Source of the DNA: Psychrobacter maritimus
GTDB taxonomy: Bacteria; Pseudomonadota; Gammaproteobacteria; Pseudomonadales; Moraxellaceae
Assembly: GCF_904846345.1 (NCBI RefSeq)
Contig: NZ_CAJHAJ010000008.1
Span: 1-64,000 of the forward strand
Direction of reading: 5' to 3'
Length of the DNA stretch: 64,000 nt
Of the stretch, positions 58,749-64,000 are shown in pieces. The translations under genes were made by a program, and so were the position numbers. Position 1 is the stretch's first letter. Every line of letters begins with the position of its first letter. A model generated the notes under the pieces. That model was not told where the DNA came from and ran no database searches. It was given only the letters and a program-made list of their open reading frames with translations.

Positions 58749-59111
58749 TTATTCCATACGGTATTTACCATCACCATAAGATAGTATCTTCATGGTGGTG
58801 GTACAAAGTTCACAGTTTATTTTACCAGCAGCGGCTTTCGATAAATCCAAAATGCGACCTCTAATAAAAGGTCCTCTATCGGTAATTTTTACGATCACGC
58901 TCTGCTTTGTCTTTTTATTGGTCACTTGCACCTTCGTACCAAACGGCAGCGTCTTATGCGCGGCGGTTAGCGAGTTCATATTGAAGATACTGCCACTTGC
59001 GGTACGTTTGCCGTGAAACTTACTACCATAGTAACTGGTGTTGCCGGCAAAAACGGTGGTACTGAGCAGCAGCGATAAAGTGATGACTAAAGACTTGATT
59101 AAATAAGACAT
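58749..59111 (-). CDS. RlpA-like septal-ring protein (double-psi beta-barrel)
   Basis: 120 residues with signal peptide (about 1-22, ending V-F-A) and a double-psi beta-barrel: Y-Y-G-S-K-F-H-G-K-R-T-A-S-G near 27-40, N-S-L-T-A-A-H-K-T-L-P-F-G-T-K-V, and I-T-D-R-G-P-F-I-R-G-R-I-L-D-L-S-K-A-A-A near 76-95. This is the RlpA lytic transglycosylase fold acting on naked glycan strands in the periplasm. The usual lipobox cysteine and the SPOR domain are missing, so it is a soluble, short member. Confidence 0.9.
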   Translation of the reverse strand: MSYLIKSLVITLSLLLSTTVFAGNTSYYGSKFHGKRTASGSIFNMNSLTAAHKTLPFGTKVQVTNKKTKQSVIVKITDRGPFIRGRILDLSKAAAGKINCELCTTTMKILSYGDGKYRME

Positions 59112-59767
59112 TTAATACCTTTTTTCTATTGATGAGATAGACAGATACTCTTGCCTATGTTATCCATGCCCCTATCAGCTTGAATAATATGGGTATTTTA
59201 CAATAAGGAGCTTACTTCGTTCTTACGGCTCTGTAAAAAACGCCCCAGTTCAAATATCTCATAATAGAGTAGTAGAAGATGTTTTTATGATCATTATTAA
59301 GTCTTGCTACCAATCCTGTAGACCTTGGTATATATGGCCAGTTCTGTGAAACTTATTTATTAGGCTAAGTGAATAGATAAACACTACCAGTGCTGATAAA
59401 GTGGTTTTTACATCAAAAAAGTTAGTCATATCGCCTTAGTAAATATAAAAACTAATTCTGCTTATGTGGTTAAGATTATCGTAAAGATGCGCTATATAAG
59501 GGCTAAAGGCTTATATTTAATAATTTTAATATTTAAAAAAGTAAAATGAGATAAAATTGAAAATAATGTAATAAAATCTTGCTATATTCTTACTATTTCT
59601 GAAGAAACCGCAGTATTTGGCGTTTTGTGGGAATAATAAGTTTGTAACTATCTAACCATCTAGAAGATTGACATAGCTCTTATGTCTAGGCAGGCGCGCG
59701 CAAAGTTTGGCAAGCACATACTTAGCTATGCTATGGTAAATGTGACGGTTTATGAATCAAAAACAAT
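59112..59767. other. A+T-rich intergenic region upstream of cbpA (no gene seen)
   Basis: About 650 bases with no credible gene on either strand. It includes the rlpA-like promoter (leftward) and presumably a promoter for the downstream small frame. No repeat or structural RNA recognised. Confidence 0.5.
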
Positions 59768-60124
59768 ATGCAGATAGACATACAAATAAAGCCATCAAGT
59801 TTGGTTTGCGCTAAGCGTGACAAACAAAGTACTGTGTTGTCTTATATTGCTTCTAAACGAGAGGGTCATGCAGCCATTGTCCTCACCAAATTGACATTAC
59901 GGCAACAGCTGTCAAAGAATAATGATGCCAGAATCATAGTGAAAAACGCTAATATAGTGAAAAACGCTACTATAGTGACGCACGCTAATAACGATGCTTT
60001 AAGTGATTCAGATAATATAAATGCTAGTATCGTTTGGCATCATTACTGGTCAAACTTTGATGATGACAACCGTATGCTAAAAATGAAATATTCATTCATT
60101 GCCCCCATATTATGTATTAAATAA
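59768..60124 (+). CDS. Uncertain small protein with tandem repeats
   Basis: A 118-codon ATG frame that may or may not be translated. It contains three in-frame 18-bp tandem repeats (59936-59989) encoding I-V-K-N-A-N, I-V-K-N-A-T and I-V-T-H-A-N. No known domain, signal peptide or ribosome site is evident. The end of the frame overlaps a candidate heat-shock promoter for cbpA, which argues that this stretch is partly regulatory. Low confidence as a gene. Confidence 0.3.
   Translation: MQIDIQIKPSSLVCAKRDKQSTVLSYIASKREGHAAIVLTKLTLRQQLSKNNDARIIVKNANIVKNATIVTHANNDALSDSDNINASIVWHHYWSNFDDDNRMLKMKYSFIAPILCIK
60083..60110 (+). promoter_or_regulatory. Candidate sigma-32-type promoter of cbpA
   Basis: CCCCATAT at 60103-60110 matches the heat-shock -10 element (CCCCATNT). 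ATGAAA lies 14 bases upstream in place of the TTGAAA-like -35. It would start transcription about 45 bases before cbpA. The -35 match is only partial. Confidence 0.35.
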
Positions 60125-60161
60125 ATGATCAGTAATAAATACTATAAGAAGGAAAAATAAC

Positions 60162-61142
60162 ATGGCAGAGAAAAATTACTATGACATTTTAGGGGTCAAA
60201 AAAGACGCCACAGATGCTGAGATTAAAAAGAAATATCGTAAGCTTGTGCGGCAATACCACCCTGATGTCAGCGACGATCCAGACGCTGATAATAAAATCG
60301 CGGAAATTAACAACGCTTACGAAACCATTAGAGATAAAGATAAGCGGGCGGAATACGATGCCATGCTCAACAATCCCTTTGCTGGTCAGGGCGGTGCAGG
60401 TGGCTTCGGAGGGCAATCAGCGGGCGGCGGACAAGGCGGTTTCCGCTGGGAAGATATCAAAGATCAGTTTGGCGAAGGTCAAGCTTATGGCGATGGCGGT
60501 TTTCGCTTCGACGATATTTTCTCCGCTTTTGGCGGCGGCGGCGCGCGCGGACAATCGCAGCAGGGTGGTTTTAGGTCACAGAATAGCCAAGGTCAAGACC
60601 AACATGCAGAGATTACCGTTGATTTGTCCTCGGTCTACAGCGGCGATGACTATAGTATTAAATTAAACGTTCCTGTCCGTCAGCCAAATGGCAGCGTCGA
60701 TTACGAAAATAAAACCCTAAAAATTAAAATTCCAAAAGGCATCACTGATGGCAAGCAAATTCGTTTAGCAGGGCAAGGTGCGGCCGGTATTGGTGGCGGT
60801 AAAAACGGTGATTTGTTTTTAAAGGTAAAAATCCGTCATGCGGATAATATCCGTATCGAAGGCGCTGATGTCTATCAGACAGTCAATGTAGCGCCATGGG
60901 AAGCGGCACTGGGCGAAAAAATTAACGTCAGTACCCCAGCAGGAACGCTTGGCGTGACGATTCCTAAAAATAGCAAATCAGGTAGCAACTTACGTTTAAG
61001 GGGTAAAGGTATTCCTGCTAAGCAAGCCGGCGATTTATATTTAACCTTAAACATCGTCAACCCTGATATCAGCAGCGAGTCCGCTACCAAAGCCTACGAG
61101 CAGCTTAAAGAAGCCTTTGCTGAGACCAATATCAGCCGTTAA
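60162..61142 (+). CDS. cbpA: DnaJ-like co-chaperone/nucleoid protein CbpA
   Basis: Second Hsp40 of the window, 326 residues: J domain (1-70) with H-P-D near 34-36, Gly/Gln-rich linker (about 75-140), then the C-terminal substrate domains; no zinc-finger repeats, which separates it from DnaJ. E. coli CbpA also binds curved DNA and is inhibited by CbpM. cbpM follows here, which supports the name. AAGAAGGA precedes the ATG. Confidence 0.93.
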   Translation: MAEKNYYDILGVKKDATDAEIKKKYRKLVRQYHPDVSDDPDADNKIAEINNAYETIRDKDKRAEYDAMLNNPFAGQGGAGGFGGQSAGGGQGGFRWEDIKDQFGEGQAYGDGGFRFDDIFSAFGGGGARGQSQQGGFRSQNSQGQDQHAEITVDLSSVYSGDDYSIKLNVPVRQPNGSVDYENKTLKIKIPKGITDGKQIRLAGQGAAGIGGGKNGDLFLKVKIRHADNIRIEGADVYQTVNVAPWEAALGEKINVSTPAGTLGVTIPKNSKSGSNLRLRGKGIPAKQAGDLYLTLNIVNPDISSESATKAYEQLKEAFAETNISR

Positions 61143-61260
61143 CTAAATCGCATTTAAAAACGCCAAAAGCTACGAAAATAGCAGCAATATAACAAAGCAA
61201 ACAGCAGAGATGAAGACCATACGATAACGATAAAATAAAGAGCAAACGAGGATAATCGCC

Positions 61261-61584
61261 ATGAAACACTCGCCTGAATTTACCGACATTATCTTGAGCT
61301 TAGATGAGCTTGTATCTGCCTGTGGTCAAGAGCGCCAATGGGTCATCGAATTGATTGAAGAAAATATCATCGAATATGATGTGCCAGAGCGTCAGCAATT
61401 TACCGGTTATCAATTGACCACCGTGCGCCGTGCCTCACGCCTAAGTCGCGACTTTGAAGCGAGCGTACCGGCAATTGGACTGATACTTGAGCTATTAGAT
61501 GAGGTGGAACAATTGCGTCAATTTAAACGCCAGCTAGACATGCAGACACCAGTGATTGAAGTAGATGTCGATCATTTAAAATAG
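61261..61584 (+). CDS. cbpM: Chaperone modulator CbpM
   Basis: 107 residues with a MerR-like fold: L-S-L-D-E-L-V-S-A-C-G near 12-22, E-L-I-E-E-N-I-I-E-Y near 29, and R-R-A-S-R-L-S-R-D-F-E near 55, the DNA-binding-like helices reused to bind the CbpA J domain. The C-terminus (V-E-Q-L-R-Q-F-K-R-Q-L) is a coiled helix. It is 118 bp after cbpA in the same direction; CbpM inhibits CbpA function in E. coli. Confidence 0.9.
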   Translation: MKHSPEFTDIILSLDELVSACGQERQWVIELIEENIIEYDVPERQQFTGYQLTTVRRASRLSRDFEASVPAIGLILELLDEVEQLRQFKRQLDMQTPVIEVDVDHLK

Positions 61585-61656
61585 TTTTTACAATAACAGT
61601 CTAAAGCAGTTATTTAAAATCACTGTTTAAATTAATAAATCACCCAATATTCAACA

Positions 61657-61690
61657 CAAAAAAAGGGTCTCTATTATGAGACCCTTTATG
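61657..61690. terminator. Bidirectional terminator between cbpM and sstT
   Basis: Stem AAAGGGTCTC / GAGACCCTTT with a 6-base loop; the A run on the + strand is the T run for the leftward sstT transcript. Confidence 0.85.
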
Positions 61691-61733
61691 GTTTGCAAAT
61701 ACCGTTTATTATTTGCAAGTATCGTTTTAAAAA

Positions 61734-62936
61734 CTAGCGCGCATATTTTGGATCAGCAGCGGCGGTAAATAAGACGTCGGTTGATGAGTTCAGAGCAGTT
61801 TCTGCAGAGTCCTGCACCACACCGATGATAAAGCCAAGTGCCACTACTTGCATGGCAATATCGTTTGGAATACTAAATAAGCTTGCTGCTAATGGGATCA
61901 AGAGTAATGAGCCACCAGCAACACCTGAGGCGCCGCAAGCACTAATCGTCGCAACCAAACTTAATAATAGCGCTGATGCAAACGATACTTCGATACCAAG
62001 CGTATGCGCCGCAGCAAGGGTTAAGACGTTAATCGTAATAGCAGCGCCTGCCATGTTAATGGTTGCACCGAGTGGAATGGTGACCGAATAAGTGTCTTCG
62101 TGTAGACCTAATTTGCGCGCAAGGTTCATATTGACAGGAATATTGGCCGCTGAACTACGGGTAAAGAATGCGGTAATCCCTGACTCACGTAAGCAGGCAA
62201 ATACTAATGGATAAGGGTTTTTACCGGTTTTAACCAATACAATCAGCGGGTTGACGATTAAAGCGATAAATAGCATACAACCGACCAATACCATCAAGAT
62301 ATGGGCATAGCCCGCCAACGCGGCAAAGCCTGTCTCAGCGACGGTATTAGCAACCAAGCCTAAAATACCAAAAGGCGCTAGGGCGATGACCCATTTGACC
62401 ACTTGTGAGATGGCGTCAGAAAAATCACTGACCACGGTACGCGCGGTATCGCTGGCTTGACGCAGGGCAAAACCAATGATAATTGCCCATGCTAAGATAC
62501 CAATATAATTGGCTTCAGCGATGGCCTGAACGGGGTTGGCGACCAAATTCATCAGCAAGTTGGTCAATACTTCTTGAAGATTGGCAGGTGGTACTTGCTC
62601 AATGGTGGCATTGACCAATATCAGCTCTGTCGGGAATAAAAAACTTGCCGCAACCGCCGTTAATGCAGCCAAAAAAGTGCCGAACATATACATAATAAGC
62701 ACGGGTTTGACATAAACTTCATTGCCGCTACGGTGTTGGCTAATGGCTGCCATGACCAAGATAAATACCAGTATCGGCGCGACTGCTTTTAGCGCCCCGA
62801 CAAATAGCGTCCCTAATAATCCTAACGCAATACCGATATTTGGTGCCAGCCAGCCAATCAAAACCCCCAATATTAAACCAATAATAATGAGCGGCACCAG
62901 CCCTATACGCTGATACATCGCAATCAATGAACGCAT
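61734..62936 (-). CDS. sstT: Serine/threonine:Na+ symporter SstT
   Basis: Inner-membrane sodium-dependent serine/threonine importer of the DAACS family. 400 residues with about eight transmembrane segments and two re-entrant loops. Features: [14 protein letters not shown] near 10, [12 protein letters not shown] near 260 (serine-rich loop), [12 protein letters not shown] near 288, and [13 protein letters not shown] near 375. The length and motifs match SstT rather than GltP. Confidence 0.94.
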   Translation of the reverse strand: MRSLIAMYQRIGLVPLIIIGLILGVLIGWLAPNIGIALGLLGTLFVGALKAVAPILVFILVMAAISQHRSGNEVYVKPVLIMYMFGTFLAALTAVAASFLFPTELILVNATIEQVPPANLQEVLTNLLMNLVANPVQAIAEANYIGILAWAIIIGFALRQASDTARTVVSDFSDAISQVVKWVIALAPFGILGLVANTVAETGFAALAGYAHILMVLVGCMLFIALIVNPLIVLVKTGKNPYPLVFACLRESGITAFFTRSSAANIPVNMNLARKLGLHEDTYSVTIPLGATINMAGAAITINVLTLAAAHTLGIEVSFASALLLSLVATISACGASGVAGGSLLLIPLAASLFSIPNDIAMQVVALGFIIGVVQDSAETALNSSTDVLFTAAADPKYAR

Positions 62937-63136
62937 CTATACACCCTCGACTTTGTCAATAAATATAAAATTTATAATAGAACGGAAAAGTAATCGAAGG
63001 ATGGTAGCATTTTTTGCGATAAGCGCCTACCTCTCACCCACGTAGACATGGGGTTATAGGGTAACAAAAAAGCGTGGCACGGTAGGTAAATAAAGGGCGC
63101 TAGCAAGGTGAGAAAATAAAGATAAAAATCAATAAA

Positions 63137-63646
63137 TTAAACTTTAAAGTGCGTGAGCTCATAGCCTAATTGTTTATAACTTTTATATTTGTGACGACCT
63201 TCTTGCACGCTATTGGCATCGGGTTTTATCAGCTCAAGTACCCGAGTAGGCTGGGCATTATTGGTTGCTGCCATAAAGTCATTAACAGGATGGATGGTGG
63301 TATTTAGGACAATACCTTTAAAATCAGCTGGCATATAACTGCCCAATAAAACGGGTGCTAACGATTGACTGTTAATAGGGTTAATAGCCGTATTTTCCCT
63401 ATGGCTAGTATCAGTATCAGCACCGTCACCAATATTAGAATCTAAAAGCCGCTGATGCGGTATAAAGCTTGTGGCATCATGTGACCATAGTGCTTCATCA
63501 AGCGTCGATAGCAAGGCATCTTGTTGGTCGATAAGAATCAGTAACGATTGGCTGCTTTTATTAAGCGCCGTTTGGGTCAACTGACAAATAAAGCCCAAGA
63601 AATATTGGGCTTTACTCTCACTTAAAACATAAAAACTAACTTTCAT
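63137..63646 (-). CDS. holC: DNA polymerase III chi subunit
   Basis: Clamp-loader accessory protein that links Pol III to SSB. 169 residues with V-S-F-Y-V-L-S near 3, L-I-L-I-D-Q-Q-D near 36, L-D-E-A-L-W-S-H-D-A-T-S-F-I-P-H near 49-64, and a C-terminal R-H-K-Y-K-S-Y-K-Q-L-G-Y segment matching the E. coli R-x-K-A-Y-R. An insert near 66-105 rich in D, T and N makes it about 20 residues longer than E. coli HolC (147). Follows pepA by 35 bp as in E. coli. Confidence 0.9.
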   Translation of the reverse strand: MKVSFYVLSESKAQYFLGFICQLTQTALNKSSQSLLILIDQQDALLSTLDEALWSHDATSFIPHQRLLDSNIGDGADTDTSHRENTAINPINSQSLAPVLLGSYMPADFKGIVLNTTIHPVNDFMAATNNAQPTRVLELIKPDANSVQEGRHKYKSYKQLGYELTHFKV

Positions 63647-63681
63647 AAACTGGTCTTCATCAATGAATTATTCACAACTGA

Positions 63682-64000
63682 TTAAGCCATGTTTGCGCTG
63701 TTTTTGAGGTATTGCATAAACAATGGTACAGGACGACCGGTTGCCGCTTTATCTTTACCTGAATTCCATGCGGTACCAGCGATATCCAAATGCGCCCATG
63801 CTTGACCTTCTTCGACGAAGCGCGATAAGAAGCAAGCCGCAGTCACAGCACCAGCGCCTTTACCACCGATGTTTTGCATATCAGCAATAGGCGAGTCAAG
63901 CTGCGCTTGATAGTCGTCATCCATTGGCATATGCCAGATTAAATCGCCCGATAAGTGACTGGCGTTTTCTAATTCAAACAACACGTCTTCGTCATTACTA
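63682..64000 (-). CDS. pepA: Leucyl aminopeptidase, C-terminal part (cut by right edge)
   Basis: M17 metallo-aminopeptidase. The 106 codons visible run to the window edge without a start. They contain [32 protein letters not shown], and [11 protein letters not shown], the last conserved C-terminal block of the family. Catalytic metal ligands lie in the missing part. Probably co-transcribed with holC. Confidence 0.95.
   Translation of the reverse strand, partial: SNDEDVLFELENASHLSGDLIWHMPMDDDYQAQLDSPIADMQNIGGKGAGAVTAACFLSRFVEEGQAWAHLDIAGTAWNSGKDKAATGRPVPLFMQYLKNSANMA

Overview
The window is the replication-origin region of a Psychrobacter-type gammaproteobacterium (Moraxellaceae). The leading evidence is the order rnpA, rpmH, oriC, dnaA, dnaN, recF, gyrB, together with a secreted lipase very close to the cold-active Lip1 of Psychrobacter immobilis as I remember it, a long RecF and GyrB, and CbpA/CbpM. 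Genus is an inference from these genes; no 16S rRNA is present. No tRNA, rRNA, CRISPR array or intact insertion sequence was seen.

Layout. 1-683: rnpA (cut by the left edge) and rpmH, leftward, from a strong rpmH promoter. 684-1286: oriC with six DnaA boxes. 1287-8643: dnaA, dnaN, recF, gyrB. 8.7-11.6 kb: mntP, rlmF and a crotonase. 11.7-13.6 kb: an A+T-rich NACHT NTPase, the best defence-gene candidate, followed by a sequence able to fold as a three-way junction. 13.8-20.7 kb: a MalY/PatB aminotransferase, a cupin, and a leftward FGGY kinase / GlpD-like / alkyl-DHAP-synthase-like group. 21.3-24.1 kb: guaA and an A+T-rich orphan gene. 24.2-27.5 kb: three medium-chain reductases, two of them tandem duplicates. 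27.9-35 kb: GDYXXLXY/DUF4401/DUF2157 membrane trio, DUF2798, amino-acid racemase, MATE exporter and lipase. 35-43.5 kb: nitronate monooxygenase, an orphan HNH gene, DsrE, thioesterase, YheT, YigZ, RsuA, a fold-back MITE, a DsbC-like protein and DUF2939. 44-49.8 kb: dnaJ, dapB, a secretin-like exported protein, an ornithine/lysine decarboxylase, def and a GlsB-type protein. 50-58.5 kb: mpl, an NlpE-like lipoprotein, dsbB, gshA, erpA and yheS. 58.7-64 kb: an RlpA-like protein, cbpA-cbpM, sstT, holC and the 3' part of pepA.

How it works together. The left end is the replication start and early replisome set (DnaA, beta clamp, RecF, GyrB; HolC at the right end). Eight sequences matching the chromosomal ParB site parS (TGTTTCACGTGAAACA) with 0-2 mismatches lie between 4.6 and 58.1 kb, so the window also carries an origin-proximal segregation/SMC-loading zone. 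Some sites sit in reading frames (recF, yigZ, yheS) and others beside or inside terminators (gyrB, mntP, dnaJ).

The accessory layer is thin but distinct. Three solitary A+T-rich genes (NACHT; an orphan after guaA; HNH) are slotted between core genes. There are two copies of a ~73-bp inverted-repeat element and one 174-bp fold-back MITE. The central part of dnaA is also strikingly A+T-rich compared with its ends.
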